Below are positions 52,354-60,256 of a stretch of DNA of 64,000 nucleotides, piece by piece. Both the position numbers and the translations under genes were made by a program. The DNA is from Bacillota bacterium (GTDB lineage: Bacteria > Bacillota > Clostridia > Acetivibrionales > DSM-1351): the NCBI GenBank assembly GCA_023409265.1, contig JAEYHZ010000008.1:186001-250000 (forward strand), in the 5' to 3' direction. The notes under the pieces are model-generated. The model searched no databases, was not told the DNA's origin, and worked only from the letters and a program-made list of their open reading frames with translations. Every line of letters starts with the position of its first letter. Positions within the stretch are counted from its first letter, which is position 1.

Positions 52354-52824
52354 TTAGATATTGATTGGCTGAGTTGATATATAAACCTCCCCAGTATTTG
52401 TATCCAGCTCTATGGTTCGGCTCACCTTTCCACCCACTTGCGCGCTTAATATTCTCAGATGCAAATTATGAAGGGTTTCAACAACTGCTTTGATATTTCT
52501 TTTTCCAATATTGAATATATCGTTCTCGCGGACCGACTCTGCTCCCCCGAATATTTTTATTTCAAGCTCACCCTTTGTACAGCCATGTTCATAACACAGC
52601 TTTTCAATCATCAATGGTATGCCTGTTGTAGCATAGTACCCCGGCCTGTCCATCCGGTCTTTTTCTGTATCAGGTTCAGGCAACGCTACATGGATCATAG
52701 CTCCTTTTTTTCTGATTGGGCTATATGCCGTCACTGCCACACACGAAGCAAGGGCAAAGGTCTTTAGCAAATTCACCTTATTATCCGATATGGCATATTC
52801 TCCTATTCCAACTATGTTTTTCAA
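52354..52824 (-). CDS. cheD: Chemoreceptor glutamine deamidase CheD
   Basis: A 156-aa enzyme that deamidates receptor glutamines and partners CheC/CheX. The catalytic Cys is in ALASCVAVTAYS and the His in MIHVALPEP, with GGAESV near residue 92. The start is taken as TTG 52824, which has AGGTGA at 5 nt; a GTG at 52833 immediately after the cheB stop lacks a site. Either way it is nearly contiguous with cheB. Confidence 0.92.
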   Translation of the reverse strand: MKNIVGIGEYAISDNKVNLLKTFALASCVAVTAYSPIRKKGAMIHVALPEPDTEKDRMDRPGYYATTGIPLMIEKLCYEHGCTKGELEIKIFGGAESVRENDIFNIGKRNIKAVVETLHNLHLRILSAQVGGKVSRTIELDTNTGEVYISTQPINI

Positions 52825-52833
52825 ATAAATCAC

Positions 52834-53850
52834 CTACTTTAACATTGCCAATAATAAGTTGGGGATATTTTGAAGAGAGGTCTGCTTTTCCACTGCACCT
52901 ATATCATAGGCCACCTTAGGCATGCCATACACTACACTGGATTGTTCATCCTGACCTATGGTTCTGGAACCTTTTATCCTCATTGACAGCAAACCTCTGG
53001 CACCATCATAGCCCATCCCTGTCAGTATTACTCCTATGGCTGAATTACCGGCTTCCTTCGCAACAGATTCAAAAAGTACATCAACTGACGGACAATGTCC
53101 ATTGACCTTTTCTCCCTGGAAAACATCAACCCGTATCTTATCACCCAGCTTTTTTATTTTTATATGCTGATCACCGGGAGCTATAATAACCTTGCCAGGC
53201 TCCAGGAAATCACCGTTCTGTGCTTCTTTGACCTTCAGACTGGTCTGATTGTTAAGTCTATCTGCAAACATCCGTGAAAAAACAGGCGGAATGTGCTGTA
53301 CTACCAATATTCCGGGCATTTCAGAAGGTAAGCTTTTTAATATATTGAATATAGCCTCTGTTCCACCCGTAGACGCACCTATGGCAATTACTCTGTCGGT
53401 GTTGATTTTACTGTTTGTTGAAGTAATGGCATTTGAGGATTTCTCCCGGTTAATCCTTGCGTGAGCAGCAATTTTTACTTTTGCAATAACATCCATAATA
53501 AATTTCTCAACATTTTTTGGAGATTGAACATCAGGCTTGGTTACAAAATCAACCGCACCGGCATTCATAGCGTCGAAAACCGCTTCACTAACTGTGCTGA
53601 TAACTATTACAGGCAGTGAATGCTGTGGCAGCAGCCTTCTGATGAACTCAATTCCGTTCATTTTAGGCATTTCAACATCGCAGGTCATGACATCCGGCTC
53701 GTACTCAATTATCTTATCCCTTGCATCAAAAGGATCTGAGGCTTTTGCAACAACCTCTATCAAAGGGTCAGAGGCCAAACCCCTTGCGATAACTTCTCTG
53801 AAAAGCAAACTATCATCCACGACTAAAACTCTTATCTTCCTACCATTCAT
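52834..53850 (-). CDS. cheB: Receptor methylesterase/glutamate deamidase CheB
   Basis: A 338-aa two-domain response regulator. The receiver domain (about 5-120) has VVDDSL, the phospho-acceptor Asp in MTCDVEMPKMNG and the Lys in VTKP. A linker leads to the esterase domain (about 155-338) with the catalytic Ser in GASTGGTEA, His in VQHIPPVFS and Asp in ILTGMGYDGARG. It removes methyl groups from the chemoreceptors; activity rises when CheA phosphorylates it. It starts 14 nt after cheR. Confidence 0.96.
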   Translation of the reverse strand: MNGRKIRVLVVDDSLLFREVIARGLASDPLIEVVAKASDPFDARDKIIEYEPDVMTCDVEMPKMNGIEFIRRLLPQHSLPVIVISTVSEAVFDAMNAGAVDFVTKPDVQSPKNVEKFIMDVIAKVKIAAHARINREKSSNAITSTNSKINTDRVIAIGASTGGTEAIFNILKSLPSEMPGILVVQHIPPVFSRMFADRLNNQTSLKVKEAQNGDFLEPGKVIIAPGDQHIKIKKLGDKIRVDVFQGEKVNGHCPSVDVLFESVAKEAGNSAIGVILTGMGYDGARGLLSMRIKGSRTIGQDEQSSVVYGMPKVAYDIGAVEKQTSLQNIPNLLLAMLK

Positions 53851-53864
53851 CCAACCACTCCTCT

Positions 53865-54680
53865 TTATTCCTTCCTGTAAACAGATGGTGCAATATACTT
53901 AAACCTTGTTGTCTCCCTGCTCAAGGATTCCGAATGCCCGATAAACAAATAGCCTCCATACTCCAGGTGGTCATAAAATTTTTCAACCAGCAGGTTTTTC
54001 GTTTCATTATCAAAATATATCATCACATTCCGGCAGAAGATAGTATGCAATTTTTTTCTAAACGGAAATACGCTATCCATCAGATTTAATTTTCTATATA
54101 TAACTTCGTTTCGAATCTTATCAATCAAAACGGAATTTTCGTGGTCGTACCTTTTAAAGTAAGCGGTTTTCCAATATGATGGTAACGGTGCAATTCTTTC
54201 ATTACTATAGATACCCTTTCTTGCCACTTCTAAAACCTGTTCGGATATATCTGTAGCAAGTATTTTTGTGTCCCACCATAATTTTTCCTTTCCGAAGAAC
54301 TCGTCCATTATCATGGCCAAGGTATAAGATTCTTCACCAGAAGAACTTGCAGCGCACCATATGCGAAGATCCTTTTCCCTGACTGTGTCAGCTAAATATG
54401 GCAGAACCTTGTCTCGGAAAATGTAGAAATGATCGGGTTCTCTCATAAAAAAGGTATGATTTGTTGTAATCCTGTCAACAAGAGTTATTACTGCATCGCC
54501 GCTTTTATCAGACACCAGATGGTTATAATAATCTGTAAAATTAGAAAAACCTGACTGTAGCAGCACATTATTAAGTCTTCCAGACACAAGTGCCATCTTT
54601 TCCTGTTTTAAACGTATGCCGTAATGGTCCTTGATATATCCTGCCAATTGCTTAAACTCTTTTTCTGTTATTTCTATCAT
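53865..54680 (-). CDS. cheR: Chemoreceptor methyltransferase CheR
   Basis: A 271-aa SAM-dependent enzyme that methylates receptor glutamates. An N-terminal helical domain (about 1-75) precedes the methyltransferase fold with LRIWCAASSSGEESYTLAM, ILATDISEQVL and FCRNVMIYFD. The start is ATG 54680 behind AAGGTGATTTCA; the upstream in-frame ATG at 54752 crosses a strong hairpin. Overall length is standard for CheR. The receptor signalling domains here end without an obvious NWETF-like tether. Confidence 0.95.
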   Translation of the reverse strand: MIEITEKEFKQLAGYIKDHYGIRLKQEKMALVSGRLNNVLLQSGFSNFTDYYNHLVSDKSGDAVITLVDRITTNHTFFMREPDHFYIFRDKVLPYLADTVREKDLRIWCAASSSGEESYTLAMIMDEFFGKEKLWWDTKILATDISEQVLEVARKGIYSNERIAPLPSYWKTAYFKRYDHENSVLIDKIRNEVIYRKLNLMDSVFPFRKKLHTIFCRNVMIYFDNETKNLLVEKFYDHLEYGGYLFIGHSESLSRETTRFKYIAPSVYRKE

Positions 54681-54727
54681 TGAAATCACCTTCAATTGAA
54701 TTTCAAGTGCCGTCGCAAGTGATATAT

Positions 54728-54762
54728 GTTTCCGGGAGTGCAGCCACCCCACTCCCGGAAAC
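54728..54762. other. Intra-operon hairpin between receptor and cheR
   Basis: Perfect 13-bp stem GTTTCCGGGAGTG / CACTCCCGGAAAC with a 9-nt loop and no T tract. Its place 48 nt before the cheR start, after an abundant receptor gene, suggests an mRNA processing or stabilising element that sets the receptor-to-enzyme ratio. Confidence 0.75.
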
Positions 54763-54813
54763 AGCCGATTTTGTATTCAATTTATATATCATATCTGAAG
54801 TATAAAGCCTGAA

Positions 54814-56535
54814 TCAATACTTCCCGAACTCCCTGTCGGTTAAGACTATTTTCTTAGAGGCTGCTGCTTCCTTTTGAAAGTCATTTATACGGTTGGAGTC
54901 CTTTTTGCCGTACATTTTGTCCAGCAGCTTTAAAATATCAGGATTTATATCTTCAGAAGTCTTATAGCTCTGAACGGCAGTATTTGATTTTCTCAGACTG
55001 AATCTGGCTACCTGCTCTTTCAACAGTTCAGCCTGGCTTGACAGCTCCTCACTTGCAGCAGCACTTTCCTCGGAGGTAGCGGAATTTGTCTGAACCACCT
55101 CTGAAACCTGCATTATGCCCTGGTTTACCTGAGCAATCCCCGACGCCTGTTCATTTGAGGCTACAGCTATATCTCCAACCAGATTTGCTACTCTGGATAT
55201 GTCTTCAACTATCTTGTTCAGGGCATCAGCAGTTTGATTGGCTATTCTGGTGCCACCCTCAACTTTCTTGATTGAGCCCTCGATCATTTCTGTGGTTTCT
55301 TTGGCTGCATTGGCCGACCTTGCTGCAAGATTTCTTACCTCTTCTGCAACAACAGCAAACCCTTTTCCATGCTGTCCTGCTCTTGCAGCCTCCACTGCTG
55401 CATTGAGGGCCAGGATATTGGTCTGGAACGCTATTTCATCAATAACTTTAATAATTTTGGATATGTTACCCGAGGAGTCATTTATTTCTTCCATAGCCTT
55501 GAGCATTTCCTTCATCTGGCTGTTTCCCTGTATCGCATTACCCCTGGCTGCTTCAGCTAGAGAATTTGCCTGATTTGCACTTTCAGCATTCTGTTTGGTT
55601 TGAGAAGCTATTTCTTCAAGGGAGGCCGTTAGTTCTTCAACTGAACTTGCCTGTTCAGTTGCCCCCTGGGACAAGGCCATACTGGAATCAGATACCTGTC
55701 TTGAGCCTGATGAAACCTGTTCTGCAGCAAAGCTGATTTTTGACAGCACATCATTAAGATTATCATTCATTTTTCCAAAAGCTGAAGCTAGTACCCCAAC
55801 TTCATCCTTTGAATTAACATCAATACTTACATCAAGATCTCCGTCAGCTATTTTATTTGCTGCAGTCACCAGCCTGTTTAGAGGTTTGCTGATGATGCCT
55901 GCAATTATTAACCCCAAACCCACAGCAAGTACTATGCCGATTATGATAATAGCAATCATGATTATTGATTGGCTGCGGTAGTCAGCTTCACTTTCATTTG
56001 ATTTTTGCAGAGCTGAATCAGTGTTATACTGTATTAACTCCTCCAAAGCGTTGTCAAGAGCTACTCTTGCATCTGTAAACTCCTGTATACTGCCAGCCGC
56101 TTCGTCATATTTGTCTTGTTTAACAAGTTCTATATGCGCGGTGCGTACTTGTCTGTATGCAGTCAGTTTGGTTTTCAATGTGTCAAACAAATCTTTATTT
56201 TTTTTATCGTCTTTAATAGTTTTTTCATATTCCGCAAGATAATTGTTATTTTTCTCTGTATAACTATTAATTTCATCAATTCTTTCCTGCTTCTTTGATT
56301 CATTTCGTTCATATAACAACAGCAAATAATCTGATCTTATGATTAGTAATGATTTTTGAATTTTTGCCAGATTGGTTGAAGGTACAAAATTGCTCCGGTA
56401 CATTTCCTCTCCACGGGTATTTATCGTACTCATATTGTTTATTCCCATAAAGCCTATGACTCCGGTAAATACAGCAAGAATTACAAAGCAGACAATAAGC
56501 TTGGCTCTTATTTTCAAATTACTGAACCATTTCAT
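54814..56535 (-). CDS. Methyl-accepting chemotaxis protein with four-helix-bundle sensor
   Basis: A 573-aa chemoreceptor: helix 1 (about 10-30, LIVCFVILAVFTGVIGFMGI), an extracellular helical sensor of the 4HB_MCP type (about 35-185), helix 2 (IIMIAIIIIGIVLAVGLGLIIAG), HAMP (about 212-265) and a signalling domain with tip FQTNILALNAAVEAARAGQH. Unlike the other receptors here, the sensor is a small helical bundle and the tip uses the Tar/Tsr-like ILALNAAVEAARAG sequence. It lies inside the chemotaxis operon between cheW and cheR, so it is probably a main receptor for this cluster. Confidence 0.95.
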   Translation of the reverse strand: MKWFSNLKIRAKLIVCFVILAVFTGVIGFMGINNMSTINTRGEEMYRSNFVPSTNLAKIQKSLLIIRSDYLLLLYERNESKKQERIDEINSYTEKNNNYLAEYEKTIKDDKKNKDLFDTLKTKLTAYRQVRTAHIELVKQDKYDEAAGSIQEFTDARVALDNALEELIQYNTDSALQKSNESEADYRSQSIIMIAIIIIGIVLAVGLGLIIAGIISKPLNRLVTAANKIADGDLDVSIDVNSKDEVGVLASAFGKMNDNLNDVLSKISFAAEQVSSGSRQVSDSSMALSQGATEQASSVEELTASLEEIASQTKQNAESANQANSLAEAARGNAIQGNSQMKEMLKAMEEINDSSGNISKIIKVIDEIAFQTNILALNAAVEAARAGQHGKGFAVVAEEVRNLAARSANAAKETTEMIEGSIKKVEGGTRIANQTADALNKIVEDISRVANLVGDIAVASNEQASGIAQVNQGIMQVSEVVQTNSATSEESAAASEELSSQAELLKEQVARFSLRKSNTAVQSYKTSEDINPDILKLLDKMYGKKDSNRINDFQKEAAASKKIVLTDREFGKY

Positions 56536-56573
56536 AAATTTTCCTCCTTAGATATTTAAGAATATCCTGATAT

Positions 56574-57068
56574 TTATTCATTCTTTAAAATACATTCTGC
56601 CTCGTCTTCATTCAGCAGTTTGTCACAGTCCAGCAAAAGTTTCACCTCGCCGTGAACCTTGCCAATGCCTTTTATATATTTATTTCCTCCCCTGCTTACC
56701 TCCGGCGGTGCTACTATTTCGGTTTCAGGTATTGAAATAACCTCTGAGACGCTGTCAACAATCAACCCTATTGAAACTTCTCTGATATCTATAACAATTA
56801 CACAGGTCCTGTCGTTATACTCTATGAAATTCTTTTTAAACCTTAACCTTACATCCATTACGGGTATGATCTTTCCCCTGAGATTAATAATTCCTCTTAT
56901 GTATTCAGGCAGCTCAGGTACTTCCGTTATGGGCTGAATTCCGATTATTTCGGTTACAAACTTTATTTCAAGCCCGTAGGATTCGCTTCCCAGGTTAAAA
57001 GTAAGAAATCTTCCTTTCTGCGTATCTTCCTCCTGCTGGGACTGCCCGGATGCTAATGCTTCTGCCAT
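56574..57068 (-). CDS. cheW: Chemotaxis coupling protein CheW
   Basis: A 164-aa scaffold linking CheA to receptors. The SH3-like CheW fold (about 20-155) includes FNLGSESYGLEIKFVTEIIG, PEYIRGIINLRGKIIPVMDVR and the C-terminal KGIGKVHGEVKLLLD. The first 18 residues form a Gln/Glu-rich tail. It starts 36 nt after cheA. Confidence 0.95.
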   Translation of the reverse strand: MAEALASGQSQQEEDTQKGRFLTFNLGSESYGLEIKFVTEIIGIQPITEVPELPEYIRGIINLRGKIIPVMDVRLRFKKNFIEYNDRTCVIVIDIREVSIGLIVDSVSEVISIPETEIVAPPEVSRGGNKYIKGIGKVHGEVKLLLDCDKLLNEDEAECILKNE

Positions 57069-57104
57069 ATAAAATTACAACCCCTTTCAATTTCTATAGT
57101 TGTT

Positions 57105-59171
57105 TTATTTTCCTGTCAGTCCTCCTATATCAAGGATCAGACTTATACTCCCATCCCCGAGTAAAGTACATCCGGCTAAACCGCGAATTTTGCGTTTAGT
57201 TTGTATATAACCGGGCAGTGCCTTTACTACTACTTGCTGCTGACCTAATAGTTCATCTGCAAAAATACAAAAGGTTTTCTCATCCTGCTCAACCATAATG
57301 AGAATCCCATGGGTGAACCCGGTAATATCAGTATCAACTTTGTAATATTGGTGCAGGCGAAGAATCGGATAGCACTGTCCTCTGACCATAATCATCTCAT
57401 TTCCGTCGGGATCGATAATAATATCATTCTTTTCAGGTCTGAAGGACTCTTTTATTGCTTTTGTCGGAATAGTGTATCTGGACCGGCCCACCTGAACGTT
57501 CATTCCATCAATAATGGCCAAGGTAAGAGGTATTTTAAGAGTAATCGTTGAACCTACCCCTTCAATACTGTCTATGGAAACAGATCCACCCACAGTTTCA
57601 ATATTTTTAGTAACCACATCCATGCCGACGCCTCTTCCGCTGAATTCAGTAACATCGTCCTTGGTGGAAAAACCGGGCAAAAATATCAGATTATATATCT
57701 CTCTATCCGTCATTTCATTAGCAGACTTAATAAGCAGATCGTTTTCTTCTGCTTTTTTGAGTATTTTTTCTTTGTTAAGTCCTTTACCATCGTCCTTTAC
57801 CATAATTAAAACATCACTGCCGGAATTTTTAGCCTCAAGGGTAACTTTACCAACTGGCTGTTTCCCTCTTGCTGCCCTGACTTCTGCCTCTTCAATGCCA
57901 TGGTCTATGGAATTTCTGACAAGATGCATCAGCGGGTCTGATATGTGCTCAATTATATTTTTGTCAACTTCTGTTTCCTCACCGACCAACTCCAGCTCTA
58001 TCCCTTTTTCAAGCTTCCTGCTCATATCTCTCACAACCCGGTGCATTTTCTGAAAGGTCATTGCCAGAGGTACCATTCTAATTGACATAACCATGTCCTG
58101 AATTTCGTTTGTAATTTTGCGGAGCTGCCTGGCGGCTTTTTGAAAACCTTCCAGTTGAAGTCCCGCAAGGTCAGGGTTCTGTGTAACCATAGCCTCCGAT
58201 ATAACCATTTCTCCCACAAGATCCATCAGCTTGTCCAATTTAGCAATGCTGACACTGATGATACTTTGATTCGGACTTATAAACGTTTCCTTTTGCAAAG
58301 TGTCTTTATATTCAGTACCTATTTTAGGCATAATAAAAGAATTTTCTTCAACAAGACCAGGGTTTGTTTTTTTATATCGGCTGAACTCTATGTCATTTTC
58401 AAGTTGAATCAATTCCAGTTCCTTGAGAAAAATCGTTTGATTAAAAAATTTTTCAATTTCTCTATAATTTTTTTCTGTTTTTAAATAAATAATAAAACCC
58501 TGATTCTTTATAACATCAGCACTTCCATCATCGTCGATAATATCTTCAGGAAAATAGTAAACTTCATCAGTAAACTCCCTGATATTATGAATTATTGTGT
58601 ACGCTCTGATGTTCTCCATTTCACAGCCGTTTTCAAAGAAAATAACAGCCTTATAGCTATTTGATGATGCCGGAGTATCACTTTTAGCTGGAGCTATGTA
58701 ATATGGCTGCTGTTCATACAATTCCAGCTTTTCAGAATTATTTGCGGAATTATCTGGGTTTTCAATTTGTATCAGGGTTAAAAAGGAGTTTATGGCTTGA
58801 ATTATTTCAGAAGGGTTTCCCTCTGCCTTCCTCCCATCCATAATTTTTTGCAGCTCGACTTTAATAAAGTCAATCCCCTCTAAAATATGGTCTGAAAGAG
58901 CAGAGAATTCAATATTATCAGGTTTCTGCTCCCTTAAAAAGTAAAATAGATCTTCAATGGAATGGGCCAATAATGATATATTATTAAATAGCATCATGGC
59001 CGAAGAACCTTTAATGGTATGCATAATCCTAAAGATTTCATTAATTGCACTTTGTGAATAATGGTTGGATTTCTCAGTCTCTAAAATATACTTTTCCAAC
59101 TGTTCAATATTTTGCGTTGTTTCAAATATGTACATGTCCAGCATCGGTTCACTGGAAAACTGACCTGACAA
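57105..59171 (-). CDS. cheA: Chemotaxis histidine kinase CheA
   Basis: A 688-aa kinase. P1 (about 1-125) has the phospho-acceptor His in IMHTIKGSSAMM; a P2-like domain (about 165-260) contains FENGCEMENIRAYTIIHNIR; P3 dimerisation (about 305-365), the ATPase P4 (about 370-545) with HLVRNSIDHGIEEA, KDDGKGL and GRGVGMDV; P5 CheW-like domain at the C-terminus. All catalytic boxes are intact. Translation starts at TTG 59171 behind AGGAGGTGATCTC, a strong site offsetting a weak codon. Preceded by a divergent copy of a dispersed repeat (59228). Confidence 0.97.
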   Translation of the reverse strand: MSGQFSSEPMLDMYIFETTQNIEQLEKYILETEKSNHYSQSAINEIFRIMHTIKGSSAMMLFNNISLLAHSIEDLFYFLREQKPDNIEFSALSDHILEGIDFIKVELQKIMDGRKAEGNPSEIIQAINSFLTLIQIENPDNSANNSEKLELYEQQPYYIAPAKSDTPASSNSYKAVIFFENGCEMENIRAYTIIHNIREFTDEVYYFPEDIIDDDGSADVIKNQGFIIYLKTEKNYREIEKFFNQTIFLKELELIQLENDIEFSRYKKTNPGLVEENSFIMPKIGTEYKDTLQKETFISPNQSIISVSIAKLDKLMDLVGEMVISEAMVTQNPDLAGLQLEGFQKAARQLRKITNEIQDMVMSIRMVPLAMTFQKMHRVVRDMSRKLEKGIELELVGEETEVDKNIIEHISDPLMHLVRNSIDHGIEEAEVRAARGKQPVGKVTLEAKNSGSDVLIMVKDDGKGLNKEKILKKAEENDLLIKSANEMTDREIYNLIFLPGFSTKDDVTEFSGRGVGMDVVTKNIETVGGSVSIDSIEGVGSTITLKIPLTLAIIDGMNVQVGRSRYTIPTKAIKESFRPEKNDIIIDPDGNEMIMVRGQCYPILRLHQYYKVDTDITGFTHGILIMVEQDEKTFCIFADELLGQQQVVVKALPGYIQTKRKIRGLAGCTLLGDGSISLILDIGGLTGK

Positions 59172-59227
59172 GAGATCACCTCCTTCTAAATGTGCTGATT
59201 ATGACGCTTAGGTATAAAATTTTTCGG

Positions 59228-59335
59228 CTGTAGAAAAATTTTATTACCTCTGCACGTTTCAACGAGGCAGGGAGACATGTGCTCGCCGCCTGAAAACTCT
59301 AAGAAGTACCTGCCACCTGCAGAGGTGCGGTACAT
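59228..59335 (+). repeat. Dispersed repeat, copy near cheA
   Basis: CTGTAGAAAAATTTTATTAC (59228-59247), then CTCTGCACGTTTCAACGAGGC, which matches the two sides of the family 2 insertion at 31408-31566 when joined. CCTCTGCA/TGCAGAGG at its ends are inverted. It fills most of the gap between cheY and cheA. Confidence 0.7.
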
Positions 59336-59345
59336 TATTGTTTCG

Positions 59346-59717
59346 TTACATATCAACTATTTTAGTAAGTGTTTGAATCAGGTGCTCTTCTTTAAATGGT
59401 TTAACAATAAAGGTTTTAGCGCCGGATATGATAGCTTCCCTTACTCTTGCTTCCTGTCCCATTGCCGATAATATCACTATCTTTGCACCCGGGTCTATTT
59501 GCAGAATATTTTTAAGTGCCTGTATGCCGTCTAACTCCGGCATGGTTATATCCATTGTTACAACATCGGGTCTCAGTTTGTTGTACAATTTGATTGCTTC
59601 CAATCCGTTTTCGGCCTCTCCTGCCACTTCAAAACTATTTTTCTCCAGCATCGTCCTTAATGACAATCTCATGAATGAAGCATCATCTACAATAAGTACT
59701 TTTTTCAAGTCTGTCAC
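59346..59717 (-). CDS. cheY: Chemotaxis response regulator CheY
   Basis: A 123-aa single receiver domain: VLIVDDASFMR with the acidic pair, Asp54 (approximate) in VVTMDITMPELDG, Thr/Ser in VILSAMG and Lys in FIVKPFKEE. Phosphorylated by CheA, it binds the flagellar motor. The frame opens at GTG 59717, only two bases after GGGAG; TTG 59708 (LKKVLIVDDA) has better spacing and is an alternative. First gene of the chemotaxis operon, with a 174-nt gap to cheA. Confidence 0.95.
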   Translation of the reverse strand: MTDLKKVLIVDDASFMRLSLRTMLEKNSFEVAGEAENGLEAIKLYNKLRPDVVTMDITMPELDGIQALKNILQIDPGAKIVILSAMGQEARVREAIISGAKTFIVKPFKEEHLIQTLTKIVDM

Positions 59718-59840
59718 ACTCCCTTTGTGTCTTTTGTTAATTTAAATAGCATAGTATTTCTTTTCTACTTACATTTTAATTAAATTTAAGACTTTGGTAC
59801 TCTGCCAAACATAATTTATATACTCTGACAGAATAATTTA

Positions 59841-59882
59841 ATCCAGTCTGCACCTTAAGACGTTCTAAACTACAGACTGGAT
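59841..59882 (-). terminator. Hairpin terminator candidate after the Spo0E-like gene
   Basis: Stem ATCCAGTCTG / CAGACTGGAT (10 bp, 22-nt loop), followed on the reverse strand by TAAATTATT. The 337-nt gap 59718-60054 holds this hairpin and, presumably, the cheY promoter; nothing else was recognised. Confidence 0.6.
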
Positions 59883-60054
59883 ATTTCCATAACGAGTTTA
59901 CAGAATTTTACTAATTGCATTTACAGATATTCTGTTTTAATTGGCTATCAACTAAAAAATTATTACATTAATTATAGGTTTTAATTAATTTTATGTCAAT
60001 CAAAAATTAAGCAGAAATTAGCAAATCAGTAAATATATAAATAAGTTACAGGGG

Positions 60055-60225
60055 TTATTCGTCTATGCTTGTAACAGCAGTTTGCCGGATTTTCTGTTCC
60101 AAATAATTCAATATTAAACTATCCATTTTTCTGCTGAGTTCAAGTACTTCAATACTGTCACAAGCATTTGCCTCGACCATTTTATTAAGCTCTTCTCTTA
60201 AGTCTTCCATCTCTATCGTCATCAT
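60055..60225 (-). CDS. Spo0E-family aspartyl-phosphate phosphatase
   Basis: A 56-aa helical protein, MMTIEMEDLREELNKMVEAN..., with EVLELSRKMDSLIL, the SxxxD signature of Spo0E/YisI/YnzD proteins that dephosphorylate Spo0A and so delay sporulation. Two helices joined by a short turn fit the family, at standard length. It starts 32 nt after the chemoreceptor stop and is probably co-transcribed with the PAS-GGDEF-EAL and receptor genes, placing a sporulation brake under the same control as motility-related signalling, which is inference. Confidence 0.85.
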   Translation of the reverse strand: MMTIEMEDLREELNKMVEANACDSIEVLELSRKMDSLILNYLEQKIRQTAVTSIDE

Positions 60226-60256
60226 TTTTATCCAACCCCTATATCTTAAAAATTGC

